Shown: piece after piece, positions 15,589 through 23,199 of the stretch
Numbering within the stretch: the stretch's first letter is position 1
Layout of the letters: each line of letters begins with the position of its first letter
Assembly (NCBI RefSeq): GCF_001854885.1
Contig: NZ_MDDV01000024.1
Span: 246,129 to 310,128 of the forward strand
DNA length: 64,000 nt
Direction of reading: 5' to 3'
DNA from: Ensifer sp. LCM 4579
Lineage (GTDB): Bacteria; Pseudomonadota; Alphaproteobacteria; Rhizobiales; Rhizobiaceae
Position numbers and translations under genes: made by a program
Notes under the pieces: model-generated
What the model was told of the DNA's origin: nothing
Seen by the model: the letters and a program-made list of their open reading frames with translations, nothing else
The model's database searches: none

Positions 15589-15975
15589 CTAGTTGGCCGC
15601 TCCCGAGCGAGTAGAACGCGTCCGCCGCACCGAGCGGCGGGCGCCGGCTTTCTTCGGGTCCAGCAATGGCCGGACCGCCATGTCCAGCACGCGGATCCGC
15701 TCGATCAGTTGCTCATCCGAAAGTTCCTCCATGCCGCTGGCGGCAGCTCCGAGGTCCTTCGGCAGGATGGAGGCGACGAGCTTCAGATAGCTCTCCGGCT
15801 TCTCCTCTCGAATGCGCGCCACCACGGCCGCGCCATATGCCTCGAAATCCGCCTGAACCGCATCCGCGAAGGCGCCGCCGAGCCGGCCACGCCCGCTTGC
15901 CCGCTTCGCTGCGGCCTTGGCCGGCGCCGCGTCCGGCAGATCCGCCGCACAATCCGGGCTTTCCTGGTCCGGCAT
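15589..15975 (-). CDS. Probable phage terminase small subunit
   Basis: A 128-aa basic protein: an alanine- and lysine-rich N-terminus, then FADAVQADFEAYGAAVVARI, REEKPESYLKLVASILPKDL, an acidic ELSDEQLIERIRVLD and an arginine-rich tail (RRSVRRTRSTRS). The segment R-E-x-x-P-x-x-Y-LK-VAS-LPK is characteristic of proteins encoded upstream of large terminases in Rhizobiales and Rhodobacterales prophages. The ATG at 15975 has AAAGGAGCG at the right distance; an upstream ATG (15996) is less likely. It is 1.6 kb from the large subunit with unrelated plus-strand genes between them. Confidence 0.6.
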   Translation of the reverse strand: MPDQESPDCAADLPDAAPAKAAAKRASGRGRLGGAFADAVQADFEAYGAAVVARIREEKPESYLKLVASILPKDLGAAASGMEELSDEQLIERIRVLDMAVRPLLDPKKAGARRSVRRTRSTRSGAAN

Positions 15976-15997
15976 CGGAACGCTCCTTTGTTTCACC

Positions 15998-16159
15998 TAC
16001 AGCGCCGCGCGTCTTATTAGAGCATGATCCGACCGGAGTGAAACGAGGATCGATAAGATCATGCCTCAGAAAGAAAGCGTTAGACGCGCGGCGCTGTAGC
16101 ACTTTGAATTGCTGCATGTCTTTGTCCTTTAATCGAGGTCGATTAAAGGAGACATGCAG
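15998..16159. repeat. Full-length RIME-like intergenic mosaic element
   Basis: A perfect 18-bp inverted repeat, CTACAGCGCCGCGCGTCT at 15998-16015 and its inverse at 16082-16099, encloses a second hairpin around GCATGAT/ATCATGC. A further palindrome follows (CTGCATGT ... TTTAATCGA/TCGATTAAA ... ACATGCAG). The layout, two large palindromes in tandem, resembles the Rhizobium-specific intergenic mosaic elements. Partial copies lie at 14348-14690, 16342-16437, 43033-43113 and 53011-53068. Confidence 0.8.
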
Positions 16160-16341
16160 TAACTCCCCTTCACCCGGGCCGGGCGGCCGGCGATGCCGCT
16201 TGCTCGCGCAGCGCCTCTTGGCGCCGCTGCAAGGCGAAGGCGCACCGCCGGCCGCATACGGCGCCGCGGCATCTGACGTGAGACGCGCCGGTTCGCCGTA
16301 ATGCCAAGTCTCGATTTCGTGAACTGTCGGGAGGCGGCAGT

Positions 16342-16437
16342 CTACAGCGCCGCGCGTCGCCAGAGGCGCAATGGTCGCTGCAACTCTTTGAATGATTGCT
16401 TTGTTCTTGCATCCCGTCACTCAAGCGAGAGATGCAG
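16342..16437. repeat. Partial RIME-like element
   Basis: It starts CTACAGCGCCGCGCGTCGCC, continues GGTCGCTGCAACTCTTTGAA, and ends with an imperfect hairpin (TTGCATCCCGTCACTCAAGC and GAGAGATGCAG). Its last 15 bases overlap the beginning of the 103-bp direct repeat at 16423. The interval 16160-16341 between the two elements shows no convincing gene. Confidence 0.65.
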
Positions 16438-16525
16438 TTCACTGCCCAACGCTACGATGATTGCCGAAGCCGGATGAGGATACAATTCCTATCGTTGATT
16501 CAGGGAATAGCCGAGCCGCGCCAAT
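16423..16525. repeat. 103-bp direct repeat, left copy (flanks the Fic gene)
   Basis: It begins AAGCGAGAGATGCAG and ends GAGCCGCGCCAAT, with the core GCCGGATGAGGATACAATTC. The right copy at 18110-18212 has the same length and direction and differs at about 8 of 103 positions by hand alignment. The two copies bracket a 1.6-kb segment that contains the Fic gene and its operators. Confidence 0.85.
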
Positions 16526-16572
16526 AACTGCTACTGCCACCCCGGCAAAGCCGGGGGAACTCTCACATATGT

Positions 16573-17694
16573 TTAGCTCGGAATCTCTTTGACATCGGCC
16601 AGAGAGTAGCTGGTACTCCGCCCTCCGCTTGCTTCCCGAATGAGAATTCCGCGTGCCACGAGGTCGTTGATGTCGCGCAGGGCGGTATCCGGTGAGGTCA
16701 GCGTTAGTTTGGCCCACTTGGACGACGTCAATCTGCCCTCAAAGCCCTCGAGAAGTCGATTGACGACCTTGCGCTGGCGCTCACTAAGCGGCTGGCCGGC
16801 GTGCGCTTCCCAGAAACGCGCCTTGCGGAGCACATTAGCGAGAATTTTTTCGGCCCCGTCAAAGGCACGATTGAGGCAGCCGAGAAACCACAGAAGCCAG
16901 CCGGTGATGTCGAGATCGCCCTTCTGTGTCGTCTCGAGGATGCTGTAGTAGTCCTTCCTCTCCTGGCGAATCTGCGCGGACATACTGTAGAAGCGCTGCG
17001 AAGTGCCTTCCGACCTGGCGAGCGCCATATCGGCGATAGCGCGCGCAATGCGGCCATTGCCATCCTCGAAAGGGTGTATGGTAACAAACCACAAATGCGC
17101 GATCGCAGCTTTCAGGACCGGGTCATGTGATGCTTGTCCGTTGAACCAAGAAACAAATGCAGCCATCTCTTCTGGAAGTCGTTCGCCTGCAGGCGCCTCG
17201 AAATGGACCCTCTCTCGTCCCATCGGCCCATAGACCACCTGCATTGGGCCAGAACTTTCATCGCGCCAAGCACCCACAATGACTCTGGTCATACCGCTGC
17301 GGCCGGTCGGAAACAGCGCGGCATGCCAAGCAAACAGCCGCTCATCGGAAAGCGGAGCCTCATAGTTCTGGGTGGCGTCCAGCATCATCGCAACGACGCC
17401 CTCGACGTGGCGGTCGGCAGGAGCGAGCGCACCAATATCGAGGCCGAGCCGGCGGGCAATGGAGGAGCGGACCTGCTCCTTGTCGAGAAACTCGCCCTCT
17501 ATCTCGCTGGATTTCACAACGTCCTCAGTCAGCGTGTACAGAACTGCTTCAGCGCGAAAATCAAAACCCAGCGCTTCCATCCGCCCGAGTAGGCGCCCTT
17601 GCTGATGTCGGACCGCCGCTAGCGGCCCTGCCAGAGCATCGTTACTCCAGCCAAATCCCGGCCAGCCATTCAGGTTGTGAATAAAGCTCAACAT
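16573..17694 (-). CDS. Fic-family adenylyltransferase with C-terminal winged helix
   Basis: A 373-aa Fic protein; the family transfers AMP (or other nucleotide parts) from a nucleotide to hydroxyl side chains of target proteins. The complete catalytic motif HPFEDGNGRIAR is at 207-218. SSEIEGE at 62-68 fits the inhibitory-helix consensus (S/T)xxxE(G/N), making it an N-terminally self-inhibited (class II) Fic. The N-terminal WPGFGWSNDALAGPLAAVRH is the DUF4172-type domain, and the C-terminus (about 300-373) is a winged-helix DNA-binding domain (TSPDTALRDINDLVARGIL). No separate antitoxin is adjacent, so control is probably by the internal helix and autoregulation through palindromes just upstream. 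It is bracketed by direct repeats. Confidence 0.9.
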   Translation of the reverse strand: MLSFIHNLNGWPGFGWSNDALAGPLAAVRHQQGRLLGRMEALGFDFRAEAVLYTLTEDVVKSSEIEGEFLDKEQVRSSIARRLGLDIGALAPADRHVEGVVAMMLDATQNYEAPLSDERLFAWHAALFPTGRSGMTRVIVGAWRDESSGPMQVVYGPMGRERVHFEAPAGERLPEEMAAFVSWFNGQASHDPVLKAAIAHLWFVTIHPFEDGNGRIARAIADMALARSEGTSQRFYSMSAQIRQERKDYYSILETTQKGDLDITGWLLWFLGCLNRAFDGAEKILANVLRKARFWEAHAGQPLSERQRKVVNRLLEGFEGRLTSSKWAKLTLTSPDTALRDINDLVARGILIREASGGRSTSYSLADVKEIPS

Positions 17695-17795
17695 TCTCCG
17701 CGTCCTTTGCGGTGAATATGGCTTTTAATCTCCGCGCCCGCAATTGGATTCTCCGCATTTATCGCGGAGAAAAATGGCCATTTTCACCGCAAAGG
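17693..17795 (-). promoter_or_regulatory. Operator-like palindrome array upstream of the Fic gene
   Basis: Three elements are nested. The outer inverted repeat CCTTTGCGGTGAATATGGC (17704-17722) pairs with GCCATTTTCACCGCAAAGG (17777-17795), 18 of 19 positions. An inner palindrome TTCTCCGC-N7-GCGGAGAA lies at 17749-17771. Further TCTCCGC boxes lie at about 17695 and 17730. This arrangement next to a protein with its own winged helix suggests autoregulation. No clear -35/-10 pair was identified. Confidence 0.65.
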
Positions 17796-18705
17796 TATCC
17801 ACCTCAAACCGAATTTCTATCTCCACGGCGCTGAGAAGACCCGCGCGCGGGCCAACAACCTTGTAGCGGTTCCCGTTGATACAATATGCGATCCTTGAAA
17901 CACGGAATGAGAACATCGCGTCGTCGTCAGAGGATCTTCGAGGAGCGAGATCTTGATACCGTCGACCTTGGAGGGGAACAGTGCCGGTTTCCGTGCGACG
18001 CTCGATCCGACCGTGCCGCTCGCCGGGCTGATCTTCCGCGCCCCGACGCAGTACTACAAGACCCCATCGCCTCGGCGATGCCTAGGCCAAGACTGGCGAG
18101 ATAGCGGCGAAGCGAGAGATGCCGTTGGCTGCCCAACGCTACGTTGATTGTCGAAGCCGGATGAGGATACAATTCCTATCGTTGATTTAAGGAATAACCG
18201 AGCCGCGCCAATTGTGCAAGCGTCGCGTGTAATGCGGGCCGGCGATTTTCCGTTTAGCCACAGCTTTATACTGCTCCGCGTGCCCCAACCCGCTAAGCAG
18301 GATCGGTCCCATGGTTTTGCCTACAAGGCGCGCCGCGCCGTAAATGCCGTTGCTGTACAAGTGTATATTATAAAACGCTTGCACGAGAGCCGCCGCCTTG
18401 GTTCAATCAGATGGCCGATGCGAAAATGCGCGGCATCGTCCGATGGAAGAGTGCCTCCGACAGTAAGCGCGGCGGAACCATCGGACGAATTGCTGATACT
18501 CGACTGCCGTTCGCCCGCGTGCGGTGGTGTTATACTTGAAGTCCCGGTGGCCGGCCAAAAGCCAGCGGCCTGTTTGAACAGATTGTCAAAAACGCTGCTT
18601 GCTGCAGCAGATTTTAGAACTGAACCATAAACCCCGCGTCCGGCAGCGTGCCGGGAACCAGAAACTGCCCTCACGCATTGCCTTCGCGGGAAAAGGAGTT
18701 TCGCT
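17796..18705. other. No convincing gene; possible gene remnants and a direct repeat
   Basis: Apart from the direct repeat at 18110-18212, no open frame here has a good start, ribosome-binding site and protein-like composition. One plus-frame stretch (about 17942-18070) reads EILIPSTLEGNSAGFRATLD then PTVPLAGLIFRAPTQYYKT, which looks protein-like but has no start and runs out at the repeat. A minus-frame stretch (18187-18384) reads YNIHLYSNGIYGAARLVGKT. Both may be relics of unidentified genes. The 18215-18400 part is visibly less GC-rich than the surroundings. Confidence 0.4.
18110..18212. repeat. 103-bp direct repeat, right copy
   Basis: It begins AAGCGAGAGATGCCG and ends GAGCCGCGCCAAT, in the same orientation as the left copy at 16423-16525. 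The differences are scattered single substitutions with no gaps, so the copies are not freshly made. Confidence 0.85.
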
Positions 18706-18900
18706 ATGACCAGCCCGTGGATCTTCATTGCCTTCGGATTTCTTGCCGGCGCCACCTTGTTTCTGGCGGCCGCCTGGCGCCAGATGCCGCCCACCGAACA
18801 GGTAACCGTGAAGCTCGAGAAGACCGATCGCCTGCAGGGGCCCGCCATTCATGCGTCGTTCCTCCCGGAGCGCTTCGGACCCGACCGTGCGGTCGAATAG
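18706..18900 (+). CDS. Small single-pass membrane protein (64 aa)
   Basis: MTSPWIFIAFGFLAGATLFL continues into a short cytoplasmic or periplasmic tail (PTEQVTVKLEKTDRLQG). One hydrophobic helix spans residues 4-23. AAAAGGAGT eight bases before the ATG is a strong ribosome-binding site. It resembles other short rhizobial membrane proteins without assigned role. It stands alone, followed by another small gene 110 bases downstream. Confidence 0.55.
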   Translation: MTSPWIFIAFGFLAGATLFLAAAWRQMPPTEQVTVKLEKTDRLQGPAIHASFLPERFGPDRAVE

Positions 18901-19011
18901 GCTCCCGCCAGCGATCGCTCTTGCCTTTCGCCGGCAGTTGCGCAACTACAGAATACGGAACGCTGTACTTCGCGCCGGATTTCTCCGGTGCGATTTTCGA
19001 AGGAGGCCGCT

Positions 19012-19188
19012 GTGAGTGCCGACAAGCCCGACGCCATCATCAAGATCGAGAAGCGATTGAACGGGCGCTGGGCCTTCGTCCTCACTTTTCGCGGCGTCAC
19101 CTATCCGGCCCAGGGACAATTCGGCAGCCAGATCGAAGCGCAGGCCGCCGCGCACGCCGCCGGCAAGCTTCTCCAGAGAAACGGCTGA
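19012..19188 (+). CDS. Small conserved-looking cytoplasmic protein (58 aa)
   Basis: The reading frame gives (V/M)SADKPDAIIKIEKRLNG, then RWAFVLTFRGVTYPAQGQFG and SQIEAQAAAHAAGKLLQRNG. The GTG at 19012 is chosen because GAAGGAGG lies just upstream; an ATG at 18988 has no such site. The composition, with a beta-rich centre and a helical end, is that of a real folded small protein. I do not recognise the family. Confidence 0.5.
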   Translation: MSADKPDAIIKIEKRLNGRWAFVLTFRGVTYPAQGQFGSQIEAQAAAHAAGKLLQRNG

Positions 19189-19218
19189 TCCCCCTTCCCG
19201 GCCGGCTGTTCCACGGCG

Positions 19219-19590
19219 TCAGTTATAGGGCGAGTTGCAGGGACGGCGCGGCCCCTCGAAGGGTTGGAACGTATTATCGTAAGCCCTATAGGAAATATAG
19301 CGCTCGCGGCACCAACGCAGATGGGCCCTGGCGAAGTCCTCGATGCTGCGCCGTGGCCTTGGCAAGGGACCGCCGACCGTCGCCCCCGGACCTATGCTGA
19401 TATCGGGCGCCATGGCGCGGTAGCGTGCGCCGTAATTCGGATAACGCTGCTGCAGGAAATCGCGGTATTCCCGTTCGATGAACAGCTCATGACGGTTGTC
19501 GATACAGCTGCCGGAGGGGCAGTCCTGTGCCCGCACAGGACCGATCCCCGTTCCTGCGATCGCCAATACCAGCCAGATGATTGCCGGCAT
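19219..19590 (-). CDS. BA14K-like secreted protein
   Basis: A 123-aa protein with a signal peptide (MPAIIWLVLAIAGTGIGPVRA, cleavage likely before QDC) and the BA14K-family C-terminus [20 protein letters not shown] followed by PFEGPRRPCNSPYN. BA14K of Brucella is a small immunoreactive protein with lectin-like activity; rhizobial relatives are of unknown function. The ATG at 19590 places the signal peptide at the start; longer in-frame extensions are not credible. A paralogue lies 340 bases upstream on the same strand, with a GC-rich palindrome between the two. Confidence 0.8.
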   Translation of the reverse strand: MPAIIWLVLAIAGTGIGPVRAQDCPSGSCIDNRHELFIEREYRDFLQQRYPNYGARYRAMAPDISIGPGATVGGPLPRPRRSIEDFARAHLRWCRERYISYRAYDNTFQPFEGPRRPCNSPYN

Positions 19591-19813
19591 CCTCACGAAA
19601 CCCGCCTTCCCTCCTGCGCATCGGCACCAGATCGAACCCGATTTTCGGGCAGCACGCCCGGGAATCATATCACACGCCAAAACCCAAGACATGGGAGGAC
19701 CGGCGAAAGCTGGCCCGCAGCATGGGCTGCTCGTCATTCTCAATGCGAAAGCATGCGCTGCGCCCAAGGATTTCGCAAATGCAATTTGACAACAAAGATA
19801 GTCGCTCATATCC

Positions 19814-19866
19814 GGCCTGCCCATCCTCCGCAGCAGCTGCGCTGCAACTGCTGCGGGTGGACCGGC
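19814..19866. repeat. GC-rich intergenic palindrome, second copy
   Basis: GGCCTGCCCATCCTCCGCAG, then CAGCTGCGCTGCAACTGCTG and CGGGTGGACCGG; the same family as 5626-5707 and 45001-45051. It sits between the two BA14K-like genes. Confidence 0.7.
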
Positions 19867-19929
19867 GACCTTCTTCTGCATCGAGCTTTCCGAAAATCGG
19901 TTCCGATTTTCGGGCGCTGCCAGGCCCCC

Positions 19930-20421
19930 TCACAGATAGGGCGAGATGCACGCCCTGCGCGGCCCATGATAGGGCTGGAAGGTATTGTCGTAAGCGCGAT
20001 ACGAGCGATAGCGCGCGTAGCACCAGCGCGTATGGGCACTGCCGCCTCCACCATAATAGCGCGGCTGCGCCAGCAATCCGCCTATCAGAGCGCCGGCCGC
20101 CAGCCCGCCGATGACCGCGCCGAAATTGCTGCCGTGGTGGTGATGGCGGTGACGGTAGCGGTCGCGATAGCTGTAGCGGTGATGGTGGCGGTAATCACGG
20201 TACCGGCCGTGTCGATGGTCCCAGCGATAGCAGCCGGGATTGCGGCAACGGCCGTCCTTTCTGTCCTCCCCGCGTTCATAGGGGAACTGCACGCGCTGAA
20301 CGTCCGTGGCCTCCGTTTTGGCGGCCGGCATGATTGGAAACGCCCCCGCTGGCGGAACGCCGCTCAAGGCGGTTGCCAGCGACAGGGCAAGAATTGCTAA
20401 CCTCTTCATTGGCTTCACCAT
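19930..20421 (-). CDS. BA14K-like protein with histidine/arginine/tyrosine-rich middle
   Basis: A protein of about 163 aa: an N-terminal signal peptide ([20 protein letters not shown], cut near AGA-FP), a strongly basic H/R/Y-rich region (residues about 60-95, with repeated YRHRHHHH-type runs), a glycine-rich hydrophobic hairpin ([17 protein letters not shown]) and the BA14K end [31 protein letters not shown]. The glycine hairpin resembles glycine-zipper membrane motifs. The start could be 20421 (MVKPMKR) or 20409 (MKRLAIL). The histidine-rich part might bind metal; that is inference only. Confidence 0.8.
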   Translation of the reverse strand: MVKPMKRLAILALSLATALSGVPPAGAFPIMPAAKTEATDVQRVQFPYERGEDRKDGRCRNPGCYRWDHRHGRYRDYRHHHRYSYRDRYRHRHHHHGSNFGAVIGGLAAGALIGGLLAQPRYYGGGGSAHTRWCYARYRSYRAYDNTFQPYHGPRRACISPYL

Positions 20422-20642
20422 TTTCCTTTGCACAGAGTCCCTTCAGCTAGGAAAATGGCCGAACGACGAAATTGTGCCACATCCGGGAGACGATCACGAC
20501 ATGTTGATGGCACGTGATCGAGAATCGATTTCGGCCCCGCGCCTGATGGGAAGGCGCAAAGGCCGCCGTGGCACTCGGGGCCGCGCTGTCCCCATTCTCG
20601 ATTCTAGGTCGCCTTCAAGAGACAGGAGTCAGGAGAAAATTC

Positions 20643-21263
20643 CTATTCTTGAATAAAGGAATAATCCCTCTCCCCATGTTCGCGCAAGCCCTTGTCGAAC
20701 AGAAGGGCATTCAAACCACGCTTTAGCCACAGCAATTGTGGCTCCGGCATCATTCGCAGCCCTTCATAATCCATGACGCAGACATTGAAGACCGTCGTCT
20801 TCACCTGCCGCCCCTCGTCGCATTTCAAGAGCACGCCTTCGAGCCGCATCATCGTGTCGGCGGCCCTCCTGGCCTGGCGGTGCCGCGCCTCGCTCGTCTC
20901 GCCGGCATGCCCCTGTACGCGGCCGATGACCTGGGCGCGCACTCTCGGAAAGGCTATGCCGGTCAGGTGATAGTAGCGCGTCATCACCGCGGCATAGTCG
21001 TCGCCTGCCTGCCGCTGCGCCTCGGTGATCCGCCCGTCGAGAAAGAGCCGGCCGAGCGTATAGCCGGCAAAGGCGCTGCTCGTCTCGAGCCCGTGCATGC
21101 GCTTGCGCGCCGCAAGCGCCACGGCCATCGCCTCCTTTTCGTTTTCCCGCCTCGACCATTCCGGCTTGATCTTGCCGCAGGCGAAGCGTTCGGCATCGGC
21201 CTTGCGCGGGCGGCCGAGTTGCGCCTTGCGTTTCGCGCGCAGCTTCTGGGCCTTGCTCATCAT
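20643..21263 (-). CDS. Phage-associated basic protein (206 aa), unknown function
   Basis: A lysine/arginine-rich N-terminus (MMSKAQKLRAKRKAQLGRPR) leads to helical segments with GYTLGRLFLDGRITEAQRQA and AVMTRYYHLTGIAFPRVRAQ, ending in EHGERDYSFIQE. The N-terminal RKAQLGRPRKA is AT-hook-like. Proteins of this pattern occur beside phage repressor and DnaA-domain-IV genes in rhizobial chromosomes. It lies directly downstream of the DnaA-like gene, on the same strand, so the two probably form an early phage operon. The function is not known. Confidence 0.6.
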   Translation of the reverse strand: MMSKAQKLRAKRKAQLGRPRKADAERFACGKIKPEWSRRENEKEAMAVALAARKRMHGLETSSAFAGYTLGRLFLDGRITEAQRQAGDDYAAVMTRYYHLTGIAFPRVRAQVIGRVQGHAGETSEARHRQARRAADTMMRLEGVLLKCDEGRQVKTTVFNVCVMDYEGLRMMPEPQLLWLKRGLNALLFDKGLREHGERDYSFIQE

Positions 21264-21365
21264 CGGACTATCCTTTCAATTTCGGGAGAAAGCTCGGGGA
21301 TCCGCGGCGGCACGGACATGATTCCGTTTCTCCGCTGCCGTCCGCAAGCCGCTGAAGGAGGAGAA

Positions 21366-21875
21366 TTAATCGGAGTGACCGGTCGCGGATTTCACCACGG
21401 AAAGCACCGAGGTGTGATCGCGCCGGAAGATGCGGCCGATGCGCGGCAACGACAGGTCCGGGCGGCTTTCGTAGACCGCCCGCATGCAGGCATGCCGGGG
21501 CTTCACCAGCCGGCGTTCGCGGCGCACGCTGATGACGTCCTCCCAGGTCACGCCCGGAAAATCCGCGAGCACGCCTGCAATGATCGTGTCGATGGATGGC
21601 CTTTCTTCGGTCCGGTCCGCATCGACCCCATCGGATTGCCGCCCCGCCAGCAGCGCTTTCGCCTGCGCCAGCAGGCGCGCCTCCGCATCGGCGAGATCGG
21701 TCTCCAGCATCGCGATCCGCCGCGCCTTGGCGGCGTTGTCGGCGGTGAGTTCCGAAAGCTCGGACCGAAGTTCCGCCATCGCGGCCGATCGGCCGCCTCC
21801 GTCCCCGGCGCGGACCAGCCGTTCTCGCACCGCCCGATAGTGCCGCTGCTGCCTTGCACTTTGCGAATTCTCCAT
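21366..21875 (-). CDS. DnaA domain IV-like DNA-binding protein (no ATPase domain)
   Basis: A 169-aa protein. The N-terminal 90 residues are a coiled coil (ELRSELSELTADNAAKARRI). The C-terminal 80 are a DnaA domain IV helix-turn-helix: TWEDVISVRRERRLVKPRHA, CMRAVYESRPDLSLPRIGRI and the signature RRDHTSVLSVV, close to the DnaA-box-binding motif of replication initiators. No AAA+ ATPase is present, so it should bind DnaA-box-like sites without initiating replication alone. The ATG at 21875 follows AAGGAGTGAGTGC. It is divergent from the S24 repressor gene and belongs to the phage immunity/early region. Confidence 0.8.
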   Translation of the reverse strand: MENSQSARQQRHYRAVRERLVRAGDGGGRSAAMAELRSELSELTADNAAKARRIAMLETDLADAEARLLAQAKALLAGRQSDGVDADRTEERPSIDTIIAGVLADFPGVTWEDVISVRRERRLVKPRHACMRAVYESRPDLSLPRIGRIFRRDHTSVLSVVKSATGHSD

Positions 21876-21997
21876 GCACTCACTCCTTGGATATTGAAGC
21901 ATTCACCCGCGCCACCAGCCGCAAGACGTAGTCCCGCAAACCGGCGAGCGACCGCCAGGAGGTCTTCAGCGACCTCGCCGTTAAATGACATCCTCGG

Positions 21998-22013
21998 TGT
22001 TGCAATGTCAACA
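21998..22013. promoter_or_regulatory. Candidate repressor operator upstream of the S24 gene
   Basis: TGTTG-CAATGT-CAACA is a perfect 5-bp inverted repeat about 35 bases before the repressor ATG, in the divergent promoter region shared with the DnaA-like gene. Related TGTTG/CAACA half-sites recur downstream at 22788-22804 and in GTGTTGC at about 22029. Confidence 0.5.
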
Positions 22014-22048
22014 TGATTTATGTTATATGTGTTGCTATGTTCCATGTT

Positions 22049-22735
22049 ATGAGCGAAAAAGCTGACAGGTTGCGCCAGGCGCGCATTAGAGCGGGCTTCC
22101 GCTTTGCCTCCGATGCGGCGAACGCCCTCGGCGTCGTCGCCTCCACCTATCGCGCCCACGAAAATGGCCAGAACGATTTCGACCTCGACGAAGCCGACTT
22201 TTATGGGCGCAAGTTCAACGTCGATCCCTACTGGCTCATGACGGGGCGCAATCAGGCGAATGGCGGCGCGACACCCCCTCCCAATACGGCGGACGTCGGA
22301 CCGCCGAATGCAAAGGTCCGCGCCAAAGTGATCGGCCAGGGCAAGAAAATCCCCGTCTTCGGCCAGGCGGTCGGCGGGGTCGATGGTGAATTCCTGATGA
22401 ATGGCAGTGTATTGTACGAAGTCATGGCTCCGCCGATTCTCTCGGATATATCAGACGCTTATGCCGTCTGCGTCTCCGGCGATTCCATGTCTCCGCGCTA
22501 TGAGGACGGGGAAATCTGCTTCGTCGATCCGGGCCGCCGCGTGAAAAAGGGCGACTACGTCATCGCGCAAATTCGCCTTGAGGAAAACGGCGCCCTGCTC
22601 GCCTATGTGAAGAAGTTCGTGCGCCACAACAGTTCCGAACTCGTGCTCGAGCAGTTCAATCCCGCCAAGGAACTGCGCTTCGATGCCCGCACCGTCCACT
22701 CGGTCCACTACATCGCCCTTGCCGGCAACGCCTGA
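22049..22735 (+). CDS. CI/LexA-like phage repressor (HTH plus S24 peptidase)
   Basis: A 228-aa repressor. The N-terminal XRE-type helix-turn-helix spans about 5-50 (LRQARIRAGFRFASDAANAL, STYRAHENGQ). The C-terminal S24 domain has the serine in SGDSMSPRYEDGE (about 151-163) and the lysine in LAYVKKFVR (about 196). Such proteins hold a prophage silent and self-cleave upon RecA activation; the hinge region reads QAVGGVDGE rather than a clear Ala-Gly, so cleavability is uncertain. The start MSEKADRL is chosen by homology; MFHVMSEK at 22037 is possible. It faces small early genes downstream and is divergent from the DnaA-like gene. Confidence 0.85.
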   Translation: MSEKADRLRQARIRAGFRFASDAANALGVVASTYRAHENGQNDFDLDEADFYGRKFNVDPYWLMTGRNQANGGATPPPNTADVGPPNAKVRAKVIGQGKKIPVFGQAVGGVDGEFLMNGSVLYEVMAPPILSDISDAYAVCVSGDSMSPRYEDGEICFVDPGRRVKKGDYVIAQIRLEENGALLAYVKKFVRHNSSELVLEQFNPAKELRFDARTVHSVHYIALAGNA

Positions 22736-22787
22736 GGGTGGATCCGCGCTCGCGATTCGCGAGACGCAACACACACGGCCCCGGTTG

Positions 22788-22807
22788 CAACACGCTACGT
22801 GTTGACA
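22788..22807 (+). promoter_or_regulatory. Candidate operator overlapping the early promoter
   Basis: CAACAC-GCTAC-GTGTTG is a perfect 6-bp inverted repeat whose right arm runs into TTGACA (22802-22807), a consensus -35 box for the two small early genes that begin at 22870. Repressor binding here would block that promoter. The -10 box (near CATGTTAT, about 22826) is weak. Confidence 0.5.
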
Positions 22808-22869
22808 TCTATTGCATCGTCGTGACATGTTATCGAAGACAACAACACGAAACATGTGGTCGAGCACAA

Positions 22870-23199
22870 ATGTCCATCCCACGCATCAAGGACGATCTCC
22901 ACGCTCACATAGACGAGCTTTTCAGCGCCGATCTCCGGCAGTCGGGCGACCTGGAAAACCAGGCGGCGCTGGAGGCCTTTCTCGCCTCCACCTATTCCAG
23001 CCTCGCATCGCTTGCCTGGCATATGGGCGTCGACGGCAGCGTGCTGCAGCGCGAGGCCGTGCCCGCCGCGGAACTCGTCGGCGACGTCTTTTTCGAACGC
23101 AACCGCGCGCGGGAATATTCACCAGGCGGTACGGATCGGACGCAACGCCTCCTCGGCACGCACAATCACCGCCAGCAGTTCGGAGGCACGTTTCGATGA
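22870..23199 (+). CDS. Small phage early protein (109 aa)
   Basis: MSIPRIKDDLHAHIDELFSA opens a mostly helical protein with ENQAALEAFLASTYSSLASL and a basic C-terminus. There is no known motif. Its ATGA overlap with the next gene and its position behind a repressor-controlled promoter make it an early phage gene. The function is unknown. Confidence 0.5.
   Translation: MSIPRIKDDLHAHIDELFSADLRQSGDLENQAALEAFLASTYSSLASLAWHMGVDGSVLQREAVPAAELVGDVFFERNRAREYSPGGTDRTQRLLGTHNHRQQFGGTFR

Noticed and set aside
16541-16557. Hairpin CCCCGGC-AAA-GCCGGGG after the Fic gene as a terminator
   Set aside because: The stem is good but there is no T tract on the side that would serve the Fic gene, so it was not called a terminator.
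18148-18630. A 160-codon plus-strand frame right of the direct repeat
   Set aside because: It begins inside the repeat, has no ribosome-binding site and no recognisable protein pattern.
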